Assembly (NCBI RefSeq): GCF_001988955.1
Contig: NZ_CP014263.1
Coordinates: forward strand, 2,046,001 to 2,110,000
Length of the DNA: 64,000 nucleotides
Reading direction: 5' to 3'
From: Spirosoma montaniterrae
Lineage (GTDB): Bacteria > Bacteroidota > Bacteroidia > Cytophagales > Spirosomataceae
Position 1 is the stretch's first letter. Each line of letters begins with the position of its first letter. Below are positions 8,455 to 16,475 of the stretch, in pieces. The translations under genes and the position numbers were made by a program. The notes under the pieces were generated by a model. It worked only from the letters and a program-made list of their open reading frames with translations, ran no database searches and had not been told where the DNA came from.

Positions 8455-8563
8455 GGTTATAACACAGAGAGACACCGAGATAAAAGAGATACACGGAGTT
8501 TTTGTTGCAGACAATCTCTGTGTATCTCCCGCTTACTCTGTGAATCTCTGTGTAACAATCTCT
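8455..8563. repeat. long inverted repeat, CACAGAG/ACGGAG type
   Basis: The left half carries ACACAGAGAGACACCGAGAT and GATACACGGAG; the right half carries the complements CTCTGTGTATCTC and CTCTGTGAATCTCTGTGTAA. Pairing is imperfect but extensive, about 100 nt overall. It lies between the barrel operon and porQ, both on the plus strand. Confidence 0.75.
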
Positions 8564-8581
8564 TAATACCCTAAATAACTT

Positions 8582-9613
8582 TTGGGCCGGTTCTTCTTCC
8601 TTGTCACGCTGCTTATTGGTTTCGCCAAATCCGGCTGGGCACAGCCGCTCGGCGGGCAACGCGTGTTTTCGTTCCTGAACCTGCCGACCCACGCCCGCGT
8701 AGCAGCCCTCGGCGGGCAGGTCGCCACCGCCATCCGGCCCGATGCGGCTTACTTCCTGAACAACCCTGCCTTAGCGGATTCGCTACGCCAGAACGAACTG
8801 ACTATCAGCCTGATGCCGTATCTGGCAGCGGCCAAATACTACACCTTGCACTATGGTCTACCCGTAAAAACCAAAGGCATGTGGGCCGTTGGGATGCAGT
8901 ACTTAAGCTACGGACAGATGCCACTGACCGACCCGCTGGGGAATACGCTTGGTACATTTTCGGCCAACGACTACGCCCTCGGCCTGACCCACGCCCGTAC
9001 CGAAGGTAATTTCTCGCTCGGGGCTACCGTAAAAATGGTCGGCTCAGCTATCGAAACCTATTCCGCCTTTGGCATACTGGCCGACCTCGGCGGGGTCTGG
9101 CGACATCCCAGCGGCAACCTTACATTTGGGCTGACCGCCCGAAATTTCGGTTATCTAATCAAAAACTTCGGCCCGACCGATGCCAACCTGCCGTTTGATT
9201 TACAGGCGGGTGTCACGCTCAAACCCCGCTACGCCCCGTTCCGGCTAACCATCACGGCTCACCACCTCCAGCGTTTCGACATTAGCTATAACGACCCCAA
9301 CCTGAACGTGCGCTTCGACCTGAACGGCAATCCCATTCCGCAAACGCTCAGCCCGGTAGAGAAAGCGGCCCGGCATCTGAGTGCAGGCGTTGAATTTCTG
9401 ATTAGTCCGAACGTGCATCTGATGGCCGGATACAATCACCAGAAGCGGCAGGAAGGGCGGCTCACCACGGGCGGAGGACTGGCCGGTATTTCGCTGGGGG
9501 CGTCGGTGCAGGTGCGGGCGTTTCAGTTGACCTACGCCCGGTTTGCAGCCGCTCCCACTGCCGGAACCAGCCAACTCTCCCTGCGCGTGGACCTTGAACG
9601 AATTATGCAGTAG
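8582..9613 (+). CDS. porQ: type IX secretion system protein PorQ
   Basis: The 343-residue product has a signal peptide (FFFLVTLLIGFAKSGWAQ) and the characteristic PorQ start of the mature chain, GGQRVFSFLNLPTHARVAALGG. DAAYFLNNPAL, YLSYGQM, NDYALGLTHAR and a C-terminal barrel (LSLRVDLERIM) follow. PorQ is an outer-membrane barrel of the PorV/LptO-like fold that works with PorU, PorV and PorZ in T9SS attachment of cargo. No other Por gene is adjacent. The only start that retains the signal peptide is TTG at 8582, which is unusual; the repeat element ends about 20 nt upstream. Confidence 0.88.
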   Translation: MGRFFFLVTLLIGFAKSGWAQPLGGQRVFSFLNLPTHARVAALGGQVATAIRPDAAYFLNNPALADSLRQNELTISLMPYLAAAKYYTLHYGLPVKTKGMWAVGMQYLSYGQMPLTDPLGNTLGTFSANDYALGLTHARTEGNFSLGATVKMVGSAIETYSAFGILADLGGVWRHPSGNLTFGLTARNFGYLIKNFGPTDANLPFDLQAGVTLKPRYAPFRLTITAHHLQRFDISYNDPNLNVRFDLNGNPIPQTLSPVEKAARHLSAGVEFLISPNVHLMAGYNHQKRQEGRLTTGGGLAGISLGASVQVRAFQLTYARFAAAPTAGTSQLSLRVDLERIMQ

Positions 9614-9629
9614 TTTCTCAGCAAAACCT

Positions 9630-10136
9630 ATGACAGACGAACTCCGGGCAAAAGCGGCCCGCATCAAATTAGTACTGACCGACTGCGACGGTGTTATGAC
9701 CGACGCGGGCGTTTTCTACGGCGAAACCGGCGAAGTATTCAAACAATTCAACATCCGCGATGGCATGGGCGTAGTGCGCCTGCGCGAGTTGGTAGGTGTA
9801 GAAACGGGCATCGTCACGGGCGAGACCTCGCCCTCGGTGGTAACGCGGGCCGCCAAGTTGAAAATCACGGAATTGCATCTGGGAGCCAGCGACAAACTGT
9901 CGTTGCTGCGGGGCATTCTGGAGCGTAAAGGTTTAGACGGCAGCGAAGTAGCGTTTATTGGCGACGACGTAAACGACCTCGCCATTTTACAGGCTGTAGG
10001 GCTATCGGCCTGCCCCGCCGACGCCACCCGGCAAAACAAAGCCATTGTCGATTATTGCTGCGAGATGCGGGGCGGGCAAGGTTGCCTGCGCGAACTCGCC
10101 GAACTCATCATCGAAGCTAAATTAGGTAGCGTGTAG
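9630..10136 (+). CDS. kdsC: 3-deoxy-D-manno-octulosonate 8-phosphate phosphatase (KdsC)
   Basis: The 168-residue chain has the compact HAD subclass C0 layout of KdsC: motif I DCDGVMTDAGVF (nucleophile D18, acid D20), NIRDGMGVVRL, a Thr-containing motif II in VTGETS, the lysine in GASDK and motif IV GDDVNDL. The C-terminus GGQGCLRELAELI is also typical. It hydrolyses KDO 8-phosphate to KDO for lipopolysaccharide inner core. Start ATG 9630 is chosen because the family begins just before motif I; a longer frame overlaps porQ. It follows porQ by 16 nt and is likely co-transcribed. Confidence 0.92.
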   Translation: MTDELRAKAARIKLVLTDCDGVMTDAGVFYGETGEVFKQFNIRDGMGVVRLRELVGVETGIVTGETSPSVVTRAAKLKITELHLGASDKLSLLRGILERKGLDGSEVAFIGDDVNDLAILQAVGLSACPADATRQNKAIVDYCCEMRGGQGCLRELAELIIEAKLGSV

Positions 10137-10151
10137 CACGCTTAACTACGG

Positions 10152-11039
10152 CTACGTCAGGTTCTTTTTGAAAAAATCGACGGTGCGCTGCCAGGCCAGT
10201 TCGGCGGCTGCTTTGTCGTAGCGGGGGGTGGTATCGTTGTGAAAGCCGTGGTTGGCATTGGCATACATATGCGCCGTGTAGGCTTTGTTATGCTGTTTCA
10301 ACGCGGCTTCATAAGCGGGCCAGCCCTCGTTTACGCGGGTGTCGAGTTCGGCATAATGCAGCAGCAGCGGAGCTTTTATGTTCGGCACGTCTTCAAGGCC
10401 GGGTTGCCCGCCATAGAACGGCACCGAAGCAGCCAAACCGGGAATCCGCACGGCCATCATGTTGGCAATCCAGCCACCAAAACAAAACCCAACCACGCCA
10501 ATCTTACCGTTACAGTTATTGTGGGTTTTCAGATAGTCGTAGGCAGCAATGAAATCCTCCAGCATCTCGTTGCGGTTCCGTTTGCTTTGCAGCGCACGGC
10601 CCTCGTCGTCGTTGCCCGGATACCCGCCCAATGGCGTTAACGCGTCGGGGGCAACAGACACAAATCCACTGAGTGCAGCCCGTCGGGCCACGTCGGCAAT
10701 ATGCGGATTCAGGCCCCGGTTTTCGTGAACAACCACAATGCCGCCCAATTTCTGGCTCGTATTCACTGGCATCGACACCAACGCTTTGATGGAGCCGCCC
10801 CCTTTGGGCGATGGATACGTAACATAGTCAGATTGCAGGCGGGGATCGTCGGCTTTGATTTTAATCCCGCCTTTGTAATCGGGCATCAGGAAGCCCATCA
10901 GAGCCGACACCGTTAGTCCGCCTACGGCATAAGCTGATAGCCGCTGCACAAAGTCACGCCGGTCGATCCGGTCGTGAGCATAGTCGTCGTACAAATCAAA
11001 CACCTCCTGTTTGATGTCTTCTTTTTTAATTTCACTCAT
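10152..11039 (-). CDS. dienelactone hydrolase family protein with Tat-type N-terminus
   Basis: ATG at 11039 gives 295 residues. The N-terminus is helical and carries RRDFVQRLSAYAVGGL, a twin-arginine motif before a hydrophobic stretch, suggesting Tat export or anchoring. The catalytic domain begins about residue 70 and shows the dienelactone-hydrolase triad: Cys in GFCFGGW, Asp in LHYAELDTRV and His in NANHGF. Family members hydrolyse lactones or esters; the substrate is unknown. An earlier in-frame start at 11111 would add 24 residues and is less likely. It is convergent with kdsC, and upstream of it hslU is divergent. Confidence 0.85.
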   Translation of the reverse strand: MSEIKKEDIKQEVFDLYDDYAHDRIDRRDFVQRLSAYAVGGLTVSALMGFLMPDYKGGIKIKADDPRLQSDYVTYPSPKGGGSIKALVSMPVNTSQKLGGIVVVHENRGLNPHIADVARRAALSGFVSVAPDALTPLGGYPGNDDEGRALQSKRNRNEMLEDFIAAYDYLKTHNNCNGKIGVVGFCFGGWIANMMAVRIPGLAASVPFYGGQPGLEDVPNIKAPLLLHYAELDTRVNEGWPAYEAALKQHNKAYTAHMYANANHGFHNDTTPRYDKAAAELAWQRTVDFFKKNLT

Positions 11040-11169
11040 GTCGGTCTCGGTTGGGCGATAATACAGGCGTAGTTTACAGCTATTTTTAAAATTTACCCAG
11101 CCAAATCGCACATTTTCCGGTTTATGATGTTTCTAAGCCGTAGCGACACCCAACGTCTCTAAAGAATCA

Positions 11170-12558
11170 ATGACTGAAGTACTGAAAGACCTGACTCCCC
11201 GGCAGATTGTTGCCGAATTAGATCAATACATTATCGGGCAGCACGACGCCAAGCGTAACGTAGCTATTGCCCTGCGCAACCGCTGGCGTCGGATGAATGC
11301 TCCCGACGATATGCAGCGCGAAATCACGCCCAATAACATCCTGATGATTGGGGCCACGGGCGTTGGCAAAACCGAAATTGCCCGACGGCTCGCCAAACTG
11401 GCCGATGCGCCATTCATAAAAGTTGAAGCATCGAAATTTACCGAGGTCGGTTATGTGGGCCGCGACGTAGAAAGTATGGTGCGCGATTTAGTCGAGCAGG
11501 CTGTAAATATGGTTCGGGCCGCCAAGAAAGAAGCCGTAAAGGCACGGGCGCAGCAGGCTGTTGAAGATGCCATTCTCGACATTCTGATTCCGCCCGTTAA
11601 ACCCGCCAACGGCCAACACGTTGGCTTTGAGACCATTCCTGCCGATTCGGATTCGGAGCTAAACGAGCGCACCCGCGAACGTTTCCGCGACAAAATCCGC
11701 TCCGGCGAAATGGACGACCGTAAAATCGACATCGACGTGCAGCAGAGTCAAATGCCCAGCATTGGCGTTATGGGCGGCTCGGTCGATGATTTGTCGATGA
11801 TGAACATCCAGGAAATGATTGGCGGCATGATGCCCAAGCGCGGCAAAAAGCGCAAAGTGACCATTGCCGAGGCCCGCACAATTCTGCTCGAAGAAGAAGC
11901 CGCTAAACTCATCGATATGGACGAGGTGAAGGAAGAGGCCATTCGCAAAGCCGCCGACGCCGGGATTATTTTTATCGATGAAATCGACAAAGTAGCGTCG
12001 GCCCGGTCGGGCAACGGGGGCGGTGGTCCCGACGTTAGCCGCGAGGGCGTCCAGCGCGACCTGCTGCCGATTGTAGAAGGCAGTGCGGTGAATACAAAAT
12101 ACGGCGTCATTCATACCGACCATATCCTGTTTGTTGCTGCGGGCGCGTTTCACGTTGCCAAACCCAGCGACCTGATTCCCGAGTTGCAGGGACGTTTCCC
12201 CATTCGGGTAGAGCTGCAAAGCCTGTCGGAAGACGATTTCTATCAGATTTTAAAAGAACCTAAAAACGCGCTGACAAAGCAGTACGAAGCCATGTTGCAG
12301 GCCGAAAACGTGGGCCTGACCTTCAACGACGACGCCCTGCGCGAACTGGCCCGGATTGCCTTTGAGGTGAACGCCGAAATAGAAAACATCGGTGCCCGCC
12401 GTTTACAGACCGTGTTGAGTCATCTTATGAACGATTTCATGTTCGATATTCCCGACGTTATCGGTGCCAACGCTCACCTTGTGATTACTAAAGAAATGGT
12501 TAGTACCAAATTAAATGATTTGGTAAAAAACCGCGATATGAGCCAGTTTATTCTATAG
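11170..12558 (+). CDS. hslU: HslU, ATPase subunit of the HslUV protease
   Basis: The 462-residue protein has the AAA+ layout of HslU: Walker A GATGVGKTE (about residue 58), the pore loop GYVGRD, an inserted I-domain with charged linkers (about 110-235), Walker B IIFIDEIDK and sensor/arginine-finger region LQGRFPIRVEL. The conserved C-terminal tail (DMSQFIL) inserts into HslV to activate it. HslU unfolds substrates and feeds them to the HslV peptidase. The partner hslV is not adjacent; it is 19 kb away on the other strand, unlike the usual hslVU operon. Length and tail indicate an intact enzyme. Confidence 0.97.
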   Translation: MTEVLKDLTPRQIVAELDQYIIGQHDAKRNVAIALRNRWRRMNAPDDMQREITPNNILMIGATGVGKTEIARRLAKLADAPFIKVEASKFTEVGYVGRDVESMVRDLVEQAVNMVRAAKKEAVKARAQQAVEDAILDILIPPVKPANGQHVGFETIPADSDSELNERTRERFRDKIRSGEMDDRKIDIDVQQSQMPSIGVMGGSVDDLSMMNIQEMIGGMMPKRGKKRKVTIAEARTILLEEEAAKLIDMDEVKEEAIRKAADAGIIFIDEIDKVASARSGNGGGGPDVSREGVQRDLLPIVEGSAVNTKYGVIHTDHILFVAAGAFHVAKPSDLIPELQGRFPIRVELQSLSEDDFYQILKEPKNALTKQYEAMLQAENVGLTFNDDALRELARIAFEVNAEIENIGARRLQTVLSHLMNDFMFDIPDVIGANAHLVITKEMVSTKLNDLVKNRDMSQFIL

Positions 12559-12626
12559 GAAAGCTGTTATTCCTCAACGCGTATACAGCCGTCTAAGTGG
12601 TTATTTAGGCTACCGAATAGTAAATC

Positions 12627-12725
12627 TTGACACAAATGTTGGGTCAACGTAACTTAAGTTTTACTTAAACAAGCTACTTTACAAGTAGAAAATAAGCATT
12701 GGGGCAATCTGCCCCGCTGGCTAAC
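12627..12725. promoter_or_regulatory. cluster of short palindromes between hslU and an ECF sigma gene
   Basis: The 272-nt gap holds several small dyads: TTGAC...GTCAA (12628-12645), TTAAGTTTTACTTAA (12654-12668), CTACTTTACAAGTAG (12674-12688) and GGGGCAATCTGCCCC (12711-12725). The last may act as a weak terminator of hslU. The others could be operators or leader structures of the sigma gene. No exact TAnnTTTG box is seen. Confidence 0.35.
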
Positions 12726-12830
12726 GTTCACACACGTCACTTTTTTACTCCCGCCGATGCCTATGAAACAGCATTCCTGAACTAAATCTCAGGTCCTCTT
12801 TTGCCAACTCTCTACAACTCTAACCCAACA

Positions 12831-13382
12831 ATGACGAATTACTATCAGCTTAAAGATGAGGAACTCATCCGAATGTATCTGCATACCCAGCAGAATAACT
12901 ACTTCGAGACGCTGTATACTCGTTACGTTAGTAAAGTGTATCGCCGATGCTTATCGCTCACTAAAGATTCCAGCAAGGCCGAAGACTTTACGCACGACAT
13001 CTTTCTGCGCGTGTATGGTAACCTGAGCAACTTTAAAGCTCATTCTACGTTCTCCACCTGGTTGTATTCTATCTCGTACAACTACTGCATGGATCAAATC
13101 CGTTATGCCCACCGAACCGCTACAATCGAACTTGAAGCTGAACATGAGCTTTTCTGGAACGATACCAGCGAACATGAGCACCTGGAGATGCAACTTCAGC
13201 AACTGAATCAGGCGATGGACGCTATCAGCCCTGAAGAAACGCAGTTACTACGCCTTAAATACGAAGATGGTCTTGATATTAAGGCCATCGCTACGCAATT
13301 TTCACTCAAAGATAGTGCAGTGAAGATGCGACTTAAACGCACTCGAGACAAAATCCGTCGATTATATAGACCGGTTGAATAA
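12831..13382 (+). CDS. ECF-type RNA polymerase sigma factor
   Basis: ATG at 12831 yields 183 residues. Region 2 is visible as LYTRYVSKVYRRCLSLTKDSSKAEDFTHDIFLRVY (split here: YVSKVYRRCLS and AEDFTHDIFLRVY) with FSTWLYSISYNYCMDQIR. Region 4 is LRLKYEDGLDIKAIA with the helix-turn-helix DSAVKMRLKRTRDKIRR. It is a close relative of the sigma factor at 14190-14744. No anti-sigma factor gene is adjacent, which is common for Bacteroidota ECF factors but leaves its control unknown. A very strong hairpin terminator follows the stop. Confidence 0.9.
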   Translation: MTNYYQLKDEELIRMYLHTQQNNYFETLYTRYVSKVYRRCLSLTKDSSKAEDFTHDIFLRVYGNLSNFKAHSTFSTWLYSISYNYCMDQIRYAHRTATIELEAEHELFWNDTSEHEHLEMQLQQLNQAMDAISPEETQLLRLKYEDGLDIKAIATQFSLKDSAVKMRLKRTRDKIRRLYRPVE

Positions 13383-13385
13383 GCC

Positions 13386-13444
13386 TTTTCTACAATACAT
13401 GGGCCAGTTAGCGATCTGCTGACTGGCCCATGTATTGTAGAAAA
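13386..13444. terminator. bidirectional terminator with perfect 23-bp stem
   Basis: 13386-13408 pairs perfectly with 13422-13444; the loop is 13 nt. The stem begins TTTTCTACAATAC and ends with A4 on the other side, so it can stop transcription from the sigma gene (plus) and from the convergent CAP gene (minus). Confidence 0.9.
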
Positions 13445-13454
13445 AGTGTGCGTT

Positions 13455-14060
13455 TTACCGACGCGTGCCAAAATTAGTTACCCAATAATGACGATACGTA
13501 CTCCCTGCTGAATAAGCGTAGCCAACGCCGAGGTCTTTGAAATTAGCACTCATGATATTCCGGCAGTGCCCCGGCGACCGCAGCCAGCCATCGACCACTG
13601 CGCGGGTTGTTGTATAGCCTGCTGCAATATTTTCGCCAGCGGCCCGCCAAACGTACCCTTCGCGGGTCATACGATCCCAGGGTTGCGAACCGTCGCGCCC
13701 GGTATGGCTGAAGTAATTGTTGGTAGCCATGTCGAGCGCGTGCTTATCCGACGCGGCATTAAGTTGGGTGTTCAGCGAGAGTGCCGGTACAGCAGGGTAC
13801 GTTGTTGTGCCACACTGACAGGGTTTGGAGCGGGCCTGATTGATGTACGTAAGAATCTCCTGCTGTTGTGTAGTCGATGCGGCTGCAACCCGCGCTCCGG
13901 TCAGGTCTGGCATGGCCGGGGCTGCCTCGCCCAACGACGAATTCTCGGCATGTACGGATGAGGCTACTGGCGCGGGTGTCTGATTCGTTTCCTGATCTGA
14001 CTGGCAGGCCGTGGCAGTCCATAACAAGGCAGCAACGCCCAAAAGGTAATTAGATTTCAT
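13455..14060 (-). CDS. CAP/SCP-domain lipoprotein
   Basis: The 201-residue product has a lipoprotein signal with the lipid-accepting Cys at residue 19 (LLWTATAC). A Pro/Ala/Ser-rich spacer runs to about residue 65. A CAP domain follows: ILTYINQARSK, LNAASDKHALDMA, NNYFSHTGRDG, AGENIAAG, GWLRSPGHCRNIM and HYWVTNFG. Bacterial CAP proteins are extracytoplasmic and of mostly unknown function, some binding lipids or peptidoglycan. The two histidines of the CAP cavity (in SHTGRDG and SPGHC) are present. It is flanked by two related ECF sigma genes, one convergent and one upstream on the same strand. Confidence 0.9.
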   Translation of the reverse strand: MKSNYLLGVAALLWTATACQSDQETNQTPAPVASSVHAENSSLGEAAPAMPDLTGARVAAASTTQQQEILTYINQARSKPCQCGTTTYPAVPALSLNTQLNAASDKHALDMATNNYFSHTGRDGSQPWDRMTREGYVWRAAGENIAAGYTTTRAVVDGWLRSPGHCRNIMSANFKDLGVGYAYSAGSTYRHYWVTNFGTRR

Positions 14061-14189
14061 AGAAAGAAAAGCGCGTTTATTTGTTGATTAAACGGTATCT
14101 TTTCTTTCAGATTGTACAACATAGCCCAAAAATTCTTGTTTCTTATTTACCAATAATAAAAATCATTCACTAAAGGCCGCAACACTTGG

Positions 14190-14744
14190 CTAATCCTCCT
14201 GATACTGAAGCTTAAAATAGAGATAGCGGGCACGGTCACGAGCACGTTTGATGCGCATCTTCACCGCACTCGGGGTCAGATCCTGCTGTTCGGCAATGTC
14301 TTTGATTTGGTTCCCTTCCTTGTATTTAGCCAGCAACAACTCGCGTTGCTGACGCGATAGCCGGTCTAATATTTTCTCAACTAAACCTGCCTGAAGCCGG
14401 TCTGAATCCGGGTTTACTTCCTGAGCAGCACAAATGTCCCGAAAGTACATTTTGTACCGGAGTTGCTCCTGTTGTCGTTTCCGATTCTGATCGATACAGT
14501 AATTAACCGTTATAGCGTGCAGCCAGGTAGTAAACTGAGCATCGCCTTTAAAAGCGGGTAACTTATCGGCTAATCGAACAAAAATATCCTGAGCGAAATC
14601 TTCTGAATCGAAAACGCTTTCAGTATACGATAAACACCTTCGATAAACCCGGCAATAATGACGGGTATATAGTGCTGAATAATAACGATCATCAGCCGTT
14701 GTAATGTACAATGATACTAATTCGTGGTCGGTGAGGTGGGTCAT
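14190..14744 (-). CDS. ECF-type RNA polymerase sigma factor (paralogue)
   Basis: The 184-residue product shows region 2 (LYTRHYCRVYRRCLSYTE, SEDFAQDIFVRL, FTTWLHAITVNYCIDQ) and region 4 (LLAKYKEGNQIKDIAEQ, PSAVKMRIKRARDRAR). It matches the 12831 factor motif for motif. It lies 129 nt upstream of the CAP gene on the same strand, so it may transcribe or be co-transcribed with it; no anti-sigma gene is seen. The start ATG at 14744 is the first in frame and gives the usual N-terminus of this group (short acidic DHELVSLY). Confidence 0.9.
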   Translation of the reverse strand: MTHLTDHELVSLYITTADDRYYSALYTRHYCRVYRRCLSYTESVFDSEDFAQDIFVRLADKLPAFKGDAQFTTWLHAITVNYCIDQNRKRQQEQLRYKMYFRDICAAQEVNPDSDRLQAGLVEKILDRLSRQQRELLLAKYKEGNQIKDIAEQQDLTPSAVKMRIKRARDRARYLYFKLQYQED

Positions 14745-14941
14745 TGCGGAATAGGATGTATATGCAACTTTTCAAAGTTACACACCAGGCACTTATCGTA
14801 TCCAGTCGACCGCTGCTAACCAAACGAACACGCTAATTATCATATGAACAGCGAAAAAAAATAACAAACTCACTTCCTTGCCCGTCAGTATAGGCAACAT
14901 AATAGCATCTGCCGCAATGCGCCAGCTACATTCAGCTTTAT

Positions 14942-15628
14942 TTAACGCAGTGATTTTTCTACTTCCTGGCGATACTTCGCTCCAATAGGCAACTGATTTT
15001 TGTTTATCGTGATAAATCGAGCCGATATACGCATAACATTCTGCTTGGCGACAATATATGATTTATGAATACGTAGAAACGAACCTTCCGGTAATTGTGC
15101 GTGCAAATCCGACAAAAGTTCGCTGACAATCATAACGTCAGTAGGTGTATACACTTTACTAAATGCGCCAAATGCTTCTATAAATTGTATATCGTTGACA
15201 AGAATGCGAGTAAACTCCCGGCCCATCTTAAGAAAGATATACGGATTGCTCTCCACAACGGGGGTTTCTGACCGATGCCCAAGTGCCCGATCTACAGCCT
15301 TCACCAACCGCGCGAAGGTATACGGTTTAACAACATAGTCGGCAACGCCTACCTCAAAAGCAGCTATCGCATACGACGGATCGGCGGTTACGAGTATCAC
15401 ATTAGGGCGATGAGTGATTGATTCCAGAAATGCCAGCCCATTCATATCGGGCAGAGAGGCATCTAAGAAAAGCAAATTTATATCCCGATCAGCCAATATA
15501 GGCAGCGCATGCAACGGATTGGCAAACACACCTGTCACCGTTAAATACGGTAAGCGTTGAATATTTTGCTTAAGTATTGTCTGGTCGCTCGGATCGTCTT
15601 CTATGATAAGGGTATTATAGGTTTTCAT
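14942..15628 (-). CDS. LytTR-family response regulator
   Basis: The 228-residue protein has a receiver domain (IIEDDPSDQ, phospho-acceptor D56 in LFLDASLPDMNG, T/S position in LVTADPS, K101 in VVKPY). A LytTR DNA-binding domain follows from about residue 125 (FLKMGREFTRILVNDIQFIEA, FLRIHKSYIV). It is an orphan: no histidine kinase is adjacent. LytTR regulators of Bacteroidota are usually phosphorylated by LytS-like kinases, and the nearest such kinase here is at 21078 with its own partner. A TAnnTTTG box (TACTTTTG, 15652-15659) lies 24 nt upstream of the start. Confidence 0.92.
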   Translation of the reverse strand: MKTYNTLIIEDDPSDQTILKQNIQRLPYLTVTGVFANPLHALPILADRDINLLFLDASLPDMNGLAFLESITHRPNVILVTADPSYAIAAFEVGVADYVVKPYTFARLVKAVDRALGHRSETPVVESNPYIFLKMGREFTRILVNDIQFIEAFGAFSKVYTPTDVMIVSELLSDLHAQLPEGSFLRIHKSYIVAKQNVMRISARFITINKNQLPIGAKYRQEVEKSLR

Positions 15629-15651
15629 ATTTGTATGACGTACAACTATGG

Positions 15652-15659
15652 CAAAAGTA
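15652..15659 (-). promoter_or_regulatory. candidate -7 box of the orphan LytTR regulator gene
   Basis: TACTTTTG on the minus strand matches TAnnTTTG. No TTG is present at the ideal 19-21 nt upstream, so this is tentative. Confidence 0.4.
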
Positions 15660-15719
15660 GCAGCAAAACCAACTTATTTAGCAGAAAAATGTCTTCTGAC
15701 CCCCAGAATGCTATAGTCA

Positions 15720-16424
15720 TTACGAATTTTTACTTTTCTCCCGATTCTCCTTTGTTGGCTGTGGCCTAAAAAAATAAACGTCTAATATAGCGTAAGGGCG
15801 AGCCAGATACTCACGCACCAACGTTCGCAGGGAGTACCCGTCGGGCACGTCCTGAGCCGCAAAAGCGATGGCTTCTACTCCTTCGTGGTTGCCAATGAAT
15901 AACGCGCGGGCATTATGAAAGTTCTGCGAGATGATGGTGATTTTCTCCTGATTAAAAACGTCTTTACAGCGTACTACCGAATCGAACGTGCGAAATCCGG
16001 CATAATCAAGCGTCATTGCCGATGCCGGAATACCCAGTTTTACCAACGCCCGCTGCATATCTGCCGGTTCGTTGTAGTATTCAGAATCATTGTTTCCACT
16101 CAGTATCAGATATTTTACCTTGCCCTCTTTCCAAAGGCGGGCCGTTGCTTCCATACGATAGCGGAAAAACAGGTTTTCTTTACCCGACCGCACAAATTTA
16201 CTCGTACCCAACACCAGCCCGACATCATTGGCAGGCAGTTCGTGAATATTAAAATAAATCTGATTACGGGTATTATATACGACCCACCAATTGCAGGCAA
16301 GAATCACCGTAGCCCCAAAAAAGGCTATGGCAATGCCTACTTTTATAGTCCGCTTGACTACGCGCACCCCGGCGGCTTCGCGGGGCGTCTCGTTTGAATA
16401 GTCGGTGGACAAGGTCGTGTGCAT
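15720..16424 (-). CDS. SanA/YdcF-family (DUF218) membrane-anchored protein
   Basis: The 234-residue product has one N-terminal transmembrane helix (about residues 27-49: VGIAIAFFGATVILACNWW) and a DUF218 domain: VGLVLGTSK, NLFFRYRMEATARLWKEG, YLILSGNN, DMQRALVKLGIP, YAGFRTFDSV, TIISQNFHNARALF. This is the arrangement of SanA, which affects envelope permeability and vancomycin sensitivity at high temperature in enterobacteria; the exact chemistry is not known. It is downstream of the orphan LytTR gene's far side and codirectional with parC upstream, separated from it by a small hairpin. Confidence 0.85.
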   Translation of the reverse strand: MHTTLSTDYSNETPREAAGVRVVKRTIKVGIAIAFFGATVILACNWWVVYNTRNQIYFNIHELPANDVGLVLGTSKFVRSGKENLFFRYRMEATARLWKEGKVKYLILSGNNDSEYYNEPADMQRALVKLGIPASAMTLDYAGFRTFDSVVRCKDVFNQEKITIISQNFHNARALFIGNHEGVEAIAFAAQDVPDGYSLRTLVREYLARPYAILDVYFFRPQPTKENREKSKNS

Positions 16425-16433
16425 TAAGTAAAT

Positions 16434-16465
16434 ACCTTACAGACCCCATATTGAGCCTGTAAGGT
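16434..16465. terminator. short hairpin between parC and the SanA-like gene
   Basis: ACCTTACAG (16434-16442) pairs perfectly with CTGTAAGGT (16457-16465). No T-run follows on the minus strand, so termination activity is uncertain. Confidence 0.4.
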
Positions 16466-16475
16466 GTAATGTCGG

